Below are positions 22,495-34,082 of a stretch of 64,000 bases of DNA, one piece after another. The notes below the pieces were generated by a model. That model was not told the DNA's origin, searched no databases, and was given only the letters and a program-made list of their open reading frames with translations. The stretch is from Puccinellia tenuiflora (lineage: Eukaryota > Streptophyta > Magnoliopsida > Poales > Poaceae): assembly GCA_012064385.1 (NCBI GenBank), contig QRDG01000872.1, forward strand, positions 129,960-193,959, given 5' to 3'. The translations under genes were made by a program, and so were the position numbers. Every line of letters starts with the position of its first letter. Position 1 is the first letter of the stretch.

Positions 22495-23487
22495 GTCATC
22501 ATCGGCCGTTTGTCAAAGGTCGCCCACTTCCTTCCGGTCCGTGATGATATTCGAGCAAGCCAACTTGCCGACGTGTATATGGCCCGTATTGTTCCTTTGC
22601 ATGGGGTTCCACTGAGGATTATCTCAGACCGTGGTAGTCTGTTTGTGTCCAAATTCTGGCAAAGCTTCCAAGAGGCTCTGGGAACCCGCCTCAACTTCAG
22701 CACCGCCTATCACCCTCAAACCGATGGCCAAACTGAAAGGGTGAACAAAGTTCTTGAGGATATGCTTCGGGCTTGTGTTATCTCCTTCGGCAAGGGTTGG
22801 AAAAAATACCTTCCCCTCGCCGAGTTCTCCTACAATAATAGCTATCAAGCCAGTTTGCAAATGGCTCCCTTTGAAGTCCTTTACAGGAGAAAATGCCGCA
22901 CTCCTCTCAATTGGTCTGAAACCGGAGAGAGGTCACTCTTCGGTCCTGATGTGATCAATGAGGCAGAAGAAAAGGTCCGTGTCATTCGAGGCAATCTGAA
23001 GATTGCTCAGTCCAGGCAGAAGAGCTATTATGATAAGCATCATCAGGAGGTTCACTATGAAATTGGTGACAAAGCCTATCTTCGAGTCTCTCCCCTCCGA
23101 GGTGTTCGTCGTTTCGGGATCAAGGGAAAATTGGCACCTCGTTTTGTTGGTCCTTTCACTGTCCTGGGTAAGCGAGGTGATCTCTCCTATCAGCTCGAGC
23201 TCCCAGAGAATTTCCCGGATGTGCATGATGTGTTCCATGTCTCTCAACTCCGTCGTTGCTTCAAAGATCCTATTCGTGGGGTTAATCATGAAGAGTTGGA
23301 CATTCAGGAGGATCTGACTTACCGTGAGCATCCTGTCCGCATCTTGGATGAAGCGGAAAGGAAGACTCGTAACAAATCCATCAAGTTCCTCAAAATCCAG
23401 TGGTCTAACCATTCTGAAGACGAAGCAACCTGGGAACGTGAAACTAGTCTTCGTCAGGAATACCCCGCCTTCTTCACTCAAGCCTAG
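22495..23487 (+). CDS. Integrase core and chromodomain of the chromovirus
   Basis: Continues in the RT frame after the nonsense codon. It holds the rest of the integrase core (RLSKVAHFLPV, ISDRGSLFVSKFW with the second catalytic Asp, YHPQTDGQTERVN with the catalytic Glu), the GPFTVL/VFHVSQLRR C-terminal region, and a chromodomain from ~residue 280 (VRILDEAERKTRNKSIKFLK, IQWSNHSEDEATWE). The chromodomain targets integration to particular chromatin in this group. No further lesion was seen; it ends at 23487, 22 bases before the polypurine tract. Confidence 0.92.
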   Translation, partial: VIIGRLSKVAHFLPVRDDIRASQLADVYMARIVPLHGVPLRIISDRGSLFVSKFWQSFQEALGTRLNFSTAYHPQTDGQTERVNKVLEDMLRACVISFGKGWKKYLPLAEFSYNNSYQASLQMAPFEVLYRRKCRTPLNWSETGERSLFGPDVINEAEEKVRVIRGNLKIAQSRQKSYYDKHHQEVHYEIGDKAYLRVSPLRGVRRFGIKGKLAPRFVGPFTVLGKRGDLSYQLELPENFPDVHDVFHVSQLRRCFKDPIRGVNHEELDIQEDLTYREHPVRILDEAERKTRNKSIKFLKIQWSNHSEDEATWERETSLRQEYPAFFTQA

Positions 23488-23509
23488 AATCTCGGGACGA
23501 GATTCCTGT

Positions 23510-23523
23510 AAGGGGGGTAGAGT
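23510..23523 (+). other. Polypurine tract of the chromovirus
   Basis: AAGGGGGGTAGAGT immediately precedes the 3' LTR; it primes plus-strand DNA synthesis. Confidence 0.85.
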
Positions 23524-26500
23524 TGTAACAGCCCCACTTTTGGTACCTGAAAATATGAGTAAAATTTTCACTTTTGCATCTCATATTGCATCATGGCATA
23601 AATATTCAAATTGCTCCACATGAAATAATACTTTGCCTTTAACAAAGAAGTCAAGGTTGGCTAATGGTGTTGAACAAACAAATTCAAATATGAACATCCA
23701 TATTTGTCCAGGAAGTTCTAATAAATTAAAATGTGCTTGTTGCAAGATTTGAATGCAATTGCAAATTCAAATCTTTTAATACACCCAAAATTCAAGAGAG
23801 CAACTTCTGAAATATTAACACATGAGATAATTTCCTAATGGGCTGCAAATTTTACCACAGGTTCCAAATAATATATTATGGCTCTGTAAATTTTTCCAGA
23901 ATTTTTAAAATTAAATAAGGGCCTCAATTAAATACCTAAACTCTACTGGAAATTCTGGAAAAACAAAAATGAGAAACCCCTGACAGGGGGACCCACCTGT
24001 CATCCCTCACTGTGGCGACAGGGGGAACCCTGGCGCCATGGCCGCGCCCCACCTTGCCGATGTGGCCTCCCCCTCGCTGCTCCCTCGCGCGCTGGCCCCC
24101 CTGGAGCATAAGGAGGACCCCCTCGACGAGCTGCTCCTCCTTCCCCTCCTTTTCCCTAGCTGCCAACCCGCCATGGCCGTGAACTAACTGGACGCCGCCG
24201 CCGCATCACCGACGACCGGAGCCTCCCCGGGACCAGCTGAGCTCGCCATCGTCCTCGCCTCGTCGTCTACGTCCTTCGATTAGTAGCAATCGGACCTTGG
24301 AGCCCCGGATCGACGCCGTCGTCTTCATCCTCTCCGGCTCTGCCACCGCCGTCTCCCACGCATACCCGCCGTCCCCTTCCCTCTCCGACCTCGCCTTCAG
24401 CACCACCGGACTCAGGGTGAGCAGGCGACTCTCCCGGACGTCCCCGTCCTCTTCTTCTCCCCCTAGATTCTAGTGTTCGTGCTCGTCGCCGTCGGCCGCC
24501 GCCTGTCTCCGTCGTGCACGCCATTCCGGCGACCGTTGCATGGCGGCGCCGCCCGTTCTGGGCTCCCCGTAGAAGGGCGCATCTAGCGCGCCCCGTAGCT
24601 AGGCCGTACGCGTCCTCGCGCGACGGATTCGTCCTCGCCGTTGCCGCCGGTCACCGCCGCGCGATGCCGGTCGTGGCATCCCCGCGCCCGGGTCAAACCC
24701 GACGCAGGCCAGCTTGCCCACGTGGATGCCAGCGTGGCTTGGGCCCGGGCCGTCAGCCTCTTTGGCTAGCCCGCCTCGGGTGGAAAAACGTTTCGGTCAC
24801 AAATTCTGAAATTTAGTTAAAAGGCAGAAATTGATTTGAACTTTGAAATTGCATATCTTTTGAACCATTAGTCCAAAAAATGCAAATAATATACCAAAAT
24901 GCTCAGGAAGAAAATGTCCATCTGTTATTGCCATTGGTAGAATTAATTGACCAAAATAAAATGCCTTTATTTAATAAAAACAGAGATGGCAGATTTAATT
25001 CAAATTTTGGAAATTGCATAACTTGAGTTCTACTCATCCAAAAATTATGAATAAGCTCTCAAAATGTTCAGTGAACAGTGATCTACAAGTTTATGTAATT
25101 TGAGAGAATTTTGGAATTAATATTGGTGCTGTTTAATAAAAATAAATAAAATGGCAGAATTAAATCAATTATTAAAAATATCATAACTTGATGAATATCA
25201 ATTCAACAATTGCAAATGATATACCAAAATGACCAGCAAAACAAATGCTATCTAGCCATGTTAATTTCACAGTATGAAAATAACTTTTACTTTGATGTCA
25301 TTTTCGAATTGGTTAAAAAGATTTAAATTGCATAACCATTTAAGTCACCATTTCTTCATCTAATAATTGCAAACGAAGTACCAAAGTGATCAGTAGGATA
25401 ATATCTATCTAATAATTTCATTTTCATGCATTTAGGACCCATAATTCAGTACTGGAAATTTTGGATAATAATGCAATTCACTAAGTTAAATATGGAGTTT
25501 TGACCCGTTAATTGCAATATTTAATTTAGGGGTTCCATTTAACTTGTGGGACATGCCCAATATGATTTCAGTGCATAATTTGACCGTCTCATCATGATTG
25601 TGCATTGCACCTTGTATTCGTGTTATTTATTTCGTTTTTCTGTATTGTTTGTGTATCGGTAGATTCAGGAGTCGAGGTTCCACCACAATACCTCGACGAT
25701 CCACGCGACCAGTACTACCAGCAAGGCAAGAGCTAACTTAACGTTCTGTGCATATCTCATCCTATTAGTAAAATTATTTTCTCCACCATAATATTGCATT
25801 CGATTCTAGCAACAACTCTTGTTCAGTGGATAGAGAATCCTATAACTTGCATGCTCCCTGAACCATTATCTGTTTCCCTTCCTATTAACCATAGGTTGAT
25901 GTGTTGGCCTGAGATAATTAATATCAGTTGTATGTTATGCTTAGATATGCTTAGCCATGCATAGTCGAATGCTTAAGTTGTCCGTCGAATATTTCCATAC
26001 ATGTGAAGTTGATGGAATGTTCGGACAGTGGTGGAAACTTGTGTTAATAAATAATTGCTTAGAAGGCTGGGATGAGTTGCCATCGGGGATGGTGTTTTGT
26101 CTCGTTCCTACCCCTAGGTGCGAGTTCTTTAATCTTTTCGAAAAGCCGTGTCCGCGGTTATGGACGACTTGGGAATAGACGATAAGATCATAGAAATCCT
26201 GAACTTAATTGATATGGCAGCTAGAGGTTGCATTAATCAACGTGTGGTAAAGGTTCATTTCCTCGAGGGTGATTCGAGGGAGTGCCTTGGTGGATACGAG
26301 TGGTGAATGCTGGTTACTGCTGGTGAAGGAACCCGAAGAAGAAAGTTTTACTATCTTATCCCCTTTGAGAAAAACCTTCTGAGTAGTCGGTGCCATGAGT
26401 TCTAGTGTTAATCGAAAGGAAAACTAGCTTTCTGCAAAACCAACTAGTTACAGCTTTGAAGCCAAACAGCATCGGGCCTATATCGCCCTACTAATTCTTG

Positions 26501-27032
26501 CGAGTACGTCGTACTCAGCCTTGCTTTGTTGATTATTATTTGTTTCAGAGGAGGACGCCACCGGACTGGAAGGTGGGTTCTTTATCGACATTGACGAGTA
26601 GTCTGGGGTTCCCAGGTGGCAGCTTGGGACGTCTCGGAACGGGCTGGCTGGGATATGTTATTGTAGGCCTCTTAGGCCATAATTTGGATCTTGTTGTTAG
26701 ACAACTATATTTGCTTCCGCTTGATGTAATGATGGCTCTGTGACCTCTGATTGTGACATTTGCTATCTTTCTCATATATGAGTTGAACTATGATCTCTTG
26801 TGTCGTAGAGTCTGTGATGTGCCAGTTGTTCCGCAGTCTTGGTCTCTTTACTATACGTGAAAGCGATGTCTGAGCATATGGCATGATCGAGGTGTTGTGT
26901 GCCGATGATCCATTCCGAGCACACCTGCCAATGAGTTTTGGCCTGGGATTGGTAAACCCAGTAACCCTCGATTGTGTAGCATGACCAGTTACACAACGTT
27001 TCACTGTATAGTTCTGGGGTCGGGACGCTACA
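23524..27032 (+). repeat. 3' LTR of the chromovirus
   Basis: 3509 bases, collinear with the 5' LTR. Visible differences include loss of about 20 bases near 24150 relative to 14790 and scattered substitutions. It ends GGGACGCTACA, followed by TSD AGCCC. Confidence 0.92.
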
Positions 27033-28432
27033 AGCCCTTAGCTCAATGTTCTCCCTTAAAATGGATGCTTCACAAGGAGTAGAGTTAGTAGCACAAGCAT
27101 CATTATTAATAGCAATAGGAGAACAAGAAGGAAGCTCTTTTAGAATTTGAGCTTGAAGTTGATCATGAGACTTATTTAGACTTGCGAGAGAACTTTCCAA
27201 GGACTTGAGATCCTTTTCTAGTTTCTCATTAGCCTCAAGAAGTCTAACATTTTCAACAACAAGCTCACTATTTTTAGTTTTTAAGACTTTAGCAAGAGCT
27301 TGAGCATGATCATGTTCTTTTCTTAATTTAGACATATCTAGATTACTAGACTCCTCAAGATCCACAAGAGTTTCCTCAAGGGTCGACCTACGACCTTGCT
27401 CTTCTTCAAGAGCAATAAAGAAGTACGTAATCTCATTGGCTTAATCACGCTCACGAGCTTTCATTTTCTCAATGGTGTCTTCATACTCATCAATAATATT
27501 TTTACTTTCATCAACAATAGACATGATGTTTAAGAAAGTAGAGGAAGAATTATCATTTTTACGAAGAGCATGAAGGACAACATTTTTCATCTTATCCAAT
27601 AGAGCATCATTATCAACATCATCATTATCTTTATCATTATCATCATCATCATTACTTGAGGATTTAGCCATAAGGAAAAAAATAGTTGATGAAGAATAAC
27701 CATTAGTTGATGCATCACTTAGATTCATATCTTGTTTCATAAAGAGTTGGATTTCCTCTACATTGTTAGGAACACAAGGACTAGAGGAAACACAAGCATT
27801 TTGATCATGGCAACACGATATAGCTAGCATATCATCATGAGATTTATTCTTGCAATTTCTACATGATATGCAAGGACTATCAACACAAGCATGTAGAGCA
27901 TTTATAGTGCTAGAAGTGTTTAAGTCCTTAGATGAAGCATTGCGGTGAGATAGAGACAAAGGATCATTAATAGTGAACTCACTATAAACATTGCAATGGC
28001 CATCACTACTCACCATGTCATTAGTTTGTGGCTTACCACATATAGGTGGAGTAGACTAAGTTGAGAACTCATCATGTCCGGAGGTGGAAGGAGAACAAAC
28101 ATCCTCATCAATCTTGGACTTGCCATATTTATCTTCAAGCTTCGTCCATAGCTCATGAGCATTTCCATAAGGCATGATTGACCCGAGAACTATATCACTC
28201 AAAACATGGACAATTGCATTAGATACTAGAGAATCAAGATAAGAGTTTTCCTCATCCTCTAAAGACACCTTTTGGGAGTCCTTTGGAGGAGGAAATCCCA
28301 TATCTAAAATTCTTTCTATATTTGGACTAATGTCCCTAAAAAGATTAAGCATGCGAATTTTTCCAAACAACATAATTTGTGCCATCGAATATAAAAGTGG
28401 GATCGTGCACTAATTCCCTAAACGACATCTTT
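27033..28432 (-). pseudogene. gag-like protein of the non-autonomous element, N-terminal part
   Basis: Starts at MSFRELVHDPTFIFDGTNY (28432, minus strand), a DUF4219/UBN2-type gag start. The frame shifts near 28356 and continues with RMLNLFRDISPNIERI and HELWTKLEDKYGKS, typical of the UBN2 core. An in-frame stop follows at the end of that segment (28056). It is followed by Ser/Asn/Asp-rich sequence with a DDDDNDKDNDD tract, one more stop at ~27440, and a long heptad-like coiled coil (VVENVRLLEANEKLEKDLKS). The chromovirus sits at the end of this coiled coil, and the frame resumes at 14153. The lesions mean this copy cannot make the full protein. Confidence 0.65.
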
Positions 28433-28469
28433 ACTCTCAAGGCGGTGAATCCTGACAAGGAGAGACCTT

Positions 28470-28481
28470 GCTCTGATAGCA
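28470..28481 (-). other. Primer-binding site of the non-autonomous element
   Basis: TGCTATCAGAGC on the minus strand, two bases after the 5' LTR end; one mismatch from the initiator tRNA-Met PBS. Confidence 0.65.
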
Positions 28482-29578
28482 ATTGAAAGAACGAGATGTC
28501 GCCTAGAGGGGGGTGAATAGGCGCTCTAAAACTTTTACGCTTAGGGCTTGAATAAATGCGGAATTGAAAGAACAAGCTATGCCCGGATGTCGCCTAGAGG
28601 GGGGTGAATAGGCGATTAAAACTTTTTCTAATTAGGGTCTTGATAATTACGGAATAAAACTATGTGTTTAAATTAACAAGCCAACAACATAATTACTAGG
28701 CTCACCTATGTGCACCAACAACTTATGCTAAGCTAAGCAAGCAACAAGGTGATAGCAAGAAATATAACTTCAAGCACGAGGGCTATCACAATGTAAATTG
28801 CACAAGTAAAGCTCGGGTATAGAAATAACCGAGGCACGCGGAGACGAGGATGTATTCCCGAGTTCCTCCTTGTTAAGGGAGTACGTCTCGTTGGAGGGGT
28901 GTGAGCTCGCCACAAGAGGCCTACTCAAGATGCCACAAAGGCCTCACCCTATTCTCCGATGAACCTCACCCAAGGGATTGGTTCACCTTCCACTATCGGA
29001 ATCCTTCGAGGCGGATTCCGGAGCCCTTTTACACCGTTCTTGGGGCACACACCCACAACTCAATTGGGGGCTCCCAAAATCGTGCCGAAGCTTCACAACT
29101 CGAAGTCTTCGCGGCACCTCCAAACCGTCTAGGGTACACAATGCACCCAAGAGGCACAAAGCTCTTGGGAACACAATGCACCCAAGAGTAACAAGCTTCT
29201 CAACGTCGATCTTCACGTATCACCGTAGGGAGAGCAACCCGATGCAACAAATGCAAGAGGCAAGAACACACAAAGTGGTCAAGTCCTTCACTCTCAAATT
29301 CCAACCAAGCAACAAATGCTTTGGGGGGAATAAGAGAGGAAGAACAAAGGGGATGAACACAAAGCAACCCCAAATCTAGATCCACTAGGTTCCCCTCACT
29401 TAGAGGAGAATTTGATTGGTGGAATGGTAGATCTAGATCTCCTCTCTTGAATCCCTAAGTTTGGGCAAGAATCATTGGAGGGATTGAGAGGAATCAAGCT
29501 CACAAGGTTAGCAACAATGGAGGAGAGAGGAAAACAAGTGAGCAAGGTGAGCAGCCAGCACTTGGGGGAAGAAGGGGG

Positions 29579-29588
29579 CTATTTATAG
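29579..29588 (-). promoter_or_regulatory. TATA box of the solo LTR
   Basis: CTATAAATAG on the minus strand, a good plant TATA box, about 35 bases downstream (in element sense) of the CCGGAATTCCGG array. Confidence 0.55.
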
Positions 29589-29621
29589 CCTCCCCTAAAA
29601 ACTAGCCGTTGAAAAAACGAG

Positions 29622-29876
29622 GGGCCGGAAATTCCGGGTTAAAGGGCCGGAACTTCCGGTCGGGGGCCGGATATTCCGGGGCTTACACCGGAATTTCCGG
29701 TGCCCCGGAAATTTCCGGAGCAAACCTCCGGTGCAAAGTTCCGGACCCCCACCCGAGAGAAAACGCGAAAATGACTTAGCCAAAAAAGCTCAGATGAAAA
29801 TATGGGCCGGATATTCCGGTGCAACGGCCGGAACTTCCGGGGGCCGGAATTTCCGGCCTCAGGGCCGGAATTTCCG
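29622..29876. repeat. Array of CCGGAANTTCCGG-type palindromes
   Basis: Nine to ten near-copies of CCGGAAATTCCGG, CCGGAACTTCCGG, CCGGATATTCCGG and CCGGAATTTCCGG, mostly in two clusters (29624-29745 and 29807-29876). Each unit is a near-perfect inverted repeat with CCGG at both ends. Confidence 0.8.
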
Positions 29877-31854
29877 CCCCACAGAAAACAGCAGAAATTG
29901 CAATATGAAAATGGGCATATCTTTTGCATCCGGACTCCATTTTCGATGATCTTGGGCTCGTTAGACTCGCAACGAAAAGCTCTTAAAGATCATGCAGAGA
30001 AACATCATTGTCCATCATGTGAGGAGGAAATCATAAGGAGAGAGTTTGACCTCTCTTAGAAGAGACAAAACGGAAAAACCTCCAGAATAAAAAACGCAAC
30101 AAGGTATTCATGAAATCCGTTTTTGATGAACTAGAGCTTGGTATGGAGATGAACACAAGATCTAAATTCTCAAATGGATAAAATCCAAATAAGAACCAAT
30201 AAAGATGATTGCATGGATGCAAAGGTTTGTTCTCTCTACGACGATACGATCACGATATACGGTCGAGAGCCCCTCTTGATAGTACGGCTATCTATCCTAT
30301 AACCCGGTCTCTCACTAAACATCATGAGACCGGTAAAATAGAAACCCTATCAAGATCATACCTTTACCTTGCGCATTAATCCACTTGAGGTCGACGAAGT
30401 CGATCTTGATCTCCTCAAGACGCACCACCTTTCTTGATTGCGCTTCGCTTGATGAAGATCCACATGATGCTCCCCCATACACCAAGATAGGAGAAGCACC
30501 ACATAGAAAAATCTTCACTTGGCCTTTATCTTCAAATGGTTGGCAAGATCCAAGCATATAGATCATGGGTTAGTTCACAAGGCTATATTGACGAGTGCTT
30601 ACCATACCATGAGATCACATGATCCCTCATGGTACATTACTAGCCTTGTGTATTGATCAACTTGCACATAGCCTTGATCAACATATAATCTTCTTCTTCC
30701 ATTAGCCTTGATTCGAACATATGGAGATCAAGCAACGCAAATGAACACATCCTACAATTAGCTCAACACAAATATTAGTCCATAGAGATTGTCATTAATT
30801 ACCAAAACCATGCATGGGATCAACCATGCACTTTCAGGAATAAAACTAACGTTTAATTTATCAAGCACAAAACCTAATATACTAGGTTCACCTATGTGAA
30901 CCAACAACTTATGCTAGGCAAGTTAACAATAAGGATAGCAAGATATATAGTACTTCAAGCTCGATGACTATCACAAGATAAATGCATAAGTAAAGGGGTT
31001 TGGTTATAGAGATAACCGACACAAGTGGAGACGGAGGTTTGTTTCCCGTAGTTACTTCCCAATAGAAGTACGTCTACGTTGGAGAGGTGTGGAGGCTCCT
31101 TGGCCCTCCTACAAGCACGTCCGTGCTCACCCTATTCTCCGTGAGCTCCTCTCGTGGGGAATACCCGTTGGGGGATTTGCTCATCCACTATGAGGTCGTC
31201 TTGAGAGCGTTGACCAAACCTGTACAATGAGGTCTTCTTGAGGGCGTCGACCAAACCCGTACAATTTGCCCGAGCCTACCTCCACACAATAGGAGGCTCC
31301 CGTAGCACACACAACCGTCTAGGGTGCACAATGCAGCCAAGAGGCACAAGCTCTTGGGAGCCCTATGCACCCAAGAGTAGCAAGCTTCTCGAACTTCAAT
31401 CCCACGTATCACCGTGGGGAACTCAAACCTATGCACCAAATGCAAAAGGCAAGACCACACAAGGTGGTCAAGTTCTTCACTTCCAAATCCAACCAAAGCA
31501 ACTAATGCTAGGGAGGGATTTGAGAGGAAGAACAAAGGAGAAACCCAAAACAACTCCAAGATCTAGATCTAAAGGGTTCCCCTCACTTAGAGGAGAGATG
31601 GCTTGGTGAAGAGGTAGATCTAGATCTCCACTCTCTTTCCCTCTAAAAGGAGGCAAGAATTATGGAGGGATATGGTGAGGAAGCAAGCTCTCAAAAAGGT
31701 CAACAATGGAGGAGAGAGAGTGCAAAGAGTTGGGCAACCATTGGGGAAGAAGGCCCCTTAAATAGGTTGCCCCAAAATCCAACCGTTGGGGGCAGATTCG
31801 TGCAGGGGCGCCGCCCCACGTGTTTCAGCCCACCAACGGCTCTCAAAACAACCC

Positions 31855-32175
31855 GCAGTAGCGGTACTGCCGCCAGAGGCGGCGGTACTACCGCTGGGGT
31901 GAAATAGAGGGCATCAACAGCGGCAGTGCTGCACATCCCAGGAGAGGGCTCAAAGTCCCCAGCAGCGGTACTACCGCCAGAGGCGGCGGTACTGCCGCTA
32001 AGGGCTAGCAGAGCACCTCCCTGGCGGTAGTGCTGGCGGTGCTGCACAGCCCAGGAGAGGGCTCAAAGTCCCTAGGAGCGGTACTACTGCCAGAGGCGGC
32101 GGTACTGCCGCTGAGGGCTAACAGAGCACCTCCCTGGCGGTGGTGCTGGCGGTACCACCGGCGGTACTACCGCTG
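31855..32175. repeat. GCGGTACTACCGC palindrome array, second LTR copy
   Basis: Same motif as 8061-8385 in the other LTR, with an internal duplication of the CACAGCCCAGGAGAGGGCTC / GCGGTACTACYGCCAGAGGC segment and loss of other units. Confidence 0.7.
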
Positions 32176-33201
32176 CACAGAAAAAACAGCAAAACCCTGA
32201 AACTGAATAACTTTTGCTAGGAAACTCCGATCGAGGTAAATCCAATTTTGTTGGAAAGAGGACGACAAGAGCTACCCAACAAAAAGCAGAAATATTGAAA
32301 CCAAGCAAGGGAGATTTTGCTAATAAATGGAAGAGTGAAACCTTCCGCACGGATGGACCGGCAAAATCTCCAAAACCGAAAACGCAAGAGAAGATACATA
32401 CGAAATCCGTTTTCGGTGAACTTGGTCTTGTCATGACAAGCACGACAAGCACCAAGACCACACCATGATAAGAGCCAAATAAGAAACAATAAAGATGATG
32501 CCAAGGATGCAAAGGTTTGAGCTCTCTACGACGATACGATCAATATACTCGCTCGAGAGCCTCTCTTGATAGTACGGCTATGTATCCTATAACCCGGTCT
32601 CTCAACTAACATTATGAGACCGGTAAAATAGAAACCCTATCAAGATCATACCTCTGCCTTGCGCATAATCCACTTGAGCTAGATGATGACGATCTTTGTC
32701 TTCTCAAGATGGACCACCTTTCTTGATTGCGCTCCGCTCGGTGAAGACTTACAACGTGCTCCCCCATACATCAAGATGGGACAGGAACTCTTCGACATAT
32801 CTTCACTTGGCCTTTATCTTGATGACGATCACCACGTGACGTCATCCTCCATGGGCTACATAGGATATTCCTTTCGTTGCATGCTCATGGAGAAATGCCT
32901 AACCACACATAGAGATACAATCACATAGATCATGAGTTAGTTCATAAGGACATATTGGCAATTGCTTACCATACCATGGGATCATACGATCCCTCATGGT
33001 ACATCCCTAGCCTTGTGTGTTGATCAACTTGCACTTAGCCTTGATCAACATAAACTCTTCTTCTTTTAGCCTTGACTCCAACATATAGAGTCCAAGCATT
33101 GCTGTGGTCCAAACCTATAAGTATAGCTCAAAGCACATATTAGTACTTAAGGATTGTCATTAATTAGCAAAACCACACATGGGGGCAACCATGGTCTTTC
33201 A

Positions 33202-33602
33202 CAAGGGAGTTACCCTTTTGGAGGATTTTCGTGAACGACCCTTTATTGGGGCCGCCTTGCCACGCTGGCAGGGGTACAGGGGGTATAGCGCCCCCAGTTT
33301 AGGACGCTACCATGTGGAGTAAAGAACCACGTGTGCAGGCGCTACCGTTTTGGGTTAGTTTTGTAAATATTTTCAAAATAGACTTATGGTGAGGGGTGGG
33401 GGTGCGGCCGACGAGGAGATCTGGTGGGGGATTTCGACAGGATGGCCGGGCGGGGGCCGGACCGACGGAGGCCGTGATTTGAGGAGCGTGAGGCAACCGC
33501 ACGCGGCGGTGACAAGCTGTTCGGCCGGTGGTGTCTGCGGGGGTGGAGATCTTCTTCCTCCCGACATTGTTGTTTTGGTGTCGGAAAACCGGCGCTCGCT
33601 TT
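33202..33602. other. Right flank of the large insertion; no gene seen
   Basis: Begins with the second copy of AAGGGAGTTACCCTTT, then GCGCTA-type motifs (TATAGCGCCCCC, GGCGCTACCG). The GC-rich part 33390-33600 has open frames on both strands but no recognisable domain. Confidence 0.4.
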
Positions 33603-34060
33603 TTATTCATAATTCAATAACTGCAGAAATACAAAGGCCATCAGGTGGCTCCACAAACCAAACATGCGCCATACTGGTGACGATGTCACTGATCGAGCGA
33701 GACTGTGAGCTTCTCTGTTTGAGCTTCTGCTTTCATATCTGAAGTGAGCTGTCTTAAAATATTCAGCTCTCTACTTGATCTCCTCCAGACTGTTGATTAC
33801 CTCCTGAAAATCAGACGCAACGCACAACTTGCGAAGATTCAAATCTGTGGCCAACGACAGTGCCTCACGGCGCGCCATTGCCTCCAGCATGGCTGGCTCC
33901 GAAATTCCAGCAAAGGTCGTCGAAGATGCTCCCAGGAAGAGACCAGCAATGATCTGCAGACAACACCCACCGATCCAAATGGGCCGTCTCGTTTCGCTGC
34001 TGCATCAACATTCAGTTTGACTGAATCTGTCGGAGGAGGGATCCAGCAAGGATGGATCAA
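33603..34060 (-). pseudogene. RNase H-like (RVT_3) fragment of a plant LINE
   Basis: The minus-strand translation starts WIPPPTDSVKLNVDAA, the typical start of the plant reverse-transcriptase-like RNase H domain, then GPFGSVGVV. After a frameshift near 33965 it continues with AMLEAMARREALSLATDLNL, VASDFQEVINSLEEIK, a TAG (33771-33773) where Trp is usual, and the end motif SSNREAHSLARS. It ends at TAA (33603). One frameshift plus one stop mark it as a relic. It may also derive from a host gene encoding this domain. Confidence 0.65.
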
Positions 34061-34082
34061 TGCAGGTGGCTGTGATCTGCTC

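Larger units (their letters stand above)
14154..27032 (+). mobile_element. Complete Ty3/gypsy chromovirus
   Basis: 12,879 bases flanked by a perfect TSD, AGCCC (14149-14153 and 27033-27037). LTRs 14154-17680 and 23524-27032 both run TGTAACAGCCCC...GCTACA. PBS for initiator tRNA-Met at 17684-17695; polypurine tract AAGGGGGGTAGAGT at 23510-23523. Domain order is extra ORF, gag, protease, RT, RNase H, integrase and chromodomain, which places it among chromoviruses, probably the Tekay/Del lineage (inference). The LTRs differ by a few substitutions and small indels by eye, suggesting a fairly recent insertion. Confidence 0.95.
28565..30836 (-). mobile_element. Solo LTR of a related TGAAAGAAC...CTTTCA family
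   Basis: 2272 bases with TG...CA ends and a perfect TSD GGAAT (28560-28564 and 30837-30841). The ends and several internal blocks (ATGTCGCCTAGAGG, TAATTACCAAAACCA, GAGAGCCCCTCTTGATAGTA) match the host LTR, so the two families are relatives. No internal region remains, so it arose by LTR-LTR recombination (inference). It holds a palindrome array of its own (29622-29876) and the TATA box CTATAAATAG. Confidence 0.92.
7016..33201 (-). mobile_element. Large non-autonomous LTR retrotransposon, interrupted by two others
   Basis: Both LTRs start TGAAAG and end CTTTCA: 7016-9411 (3' LTR in element sense) and 28484-33201 (5' LTR, carrying a nested solo LTR). Flanking five bases are AAAGG and CAAGG, a TSD with one mismatch. 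In element sense the PBS-like TGCTATCAGAGC (complement of 28470-28481) follows the 5' LTR, and a polypurine tract (complement of 9412-9424, AATGGGGGAGAT) precedes the 3' LTR. The only protein-coding material is a gag-like gene. No protease, RT, RNase H or integrase is visible, so mobilisation would need another element. The UBN2-like gag and the PPT suggest Copia affinity, which is an inference. Confidence 0.8.
28484..33201 (-). repeat. 5' LTR of the non-autonomous element, split by a solo LTR
   Basis: Segments 28484-28564 and 30842-33201 together match 7016-9411. The palindrome array lies at 31855-32175 and the TATA-like CTATTTAAG at 31757-31765 (minus strand). Array copy number and some small indels differ from the other LTR. 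Confidence 0.85.
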
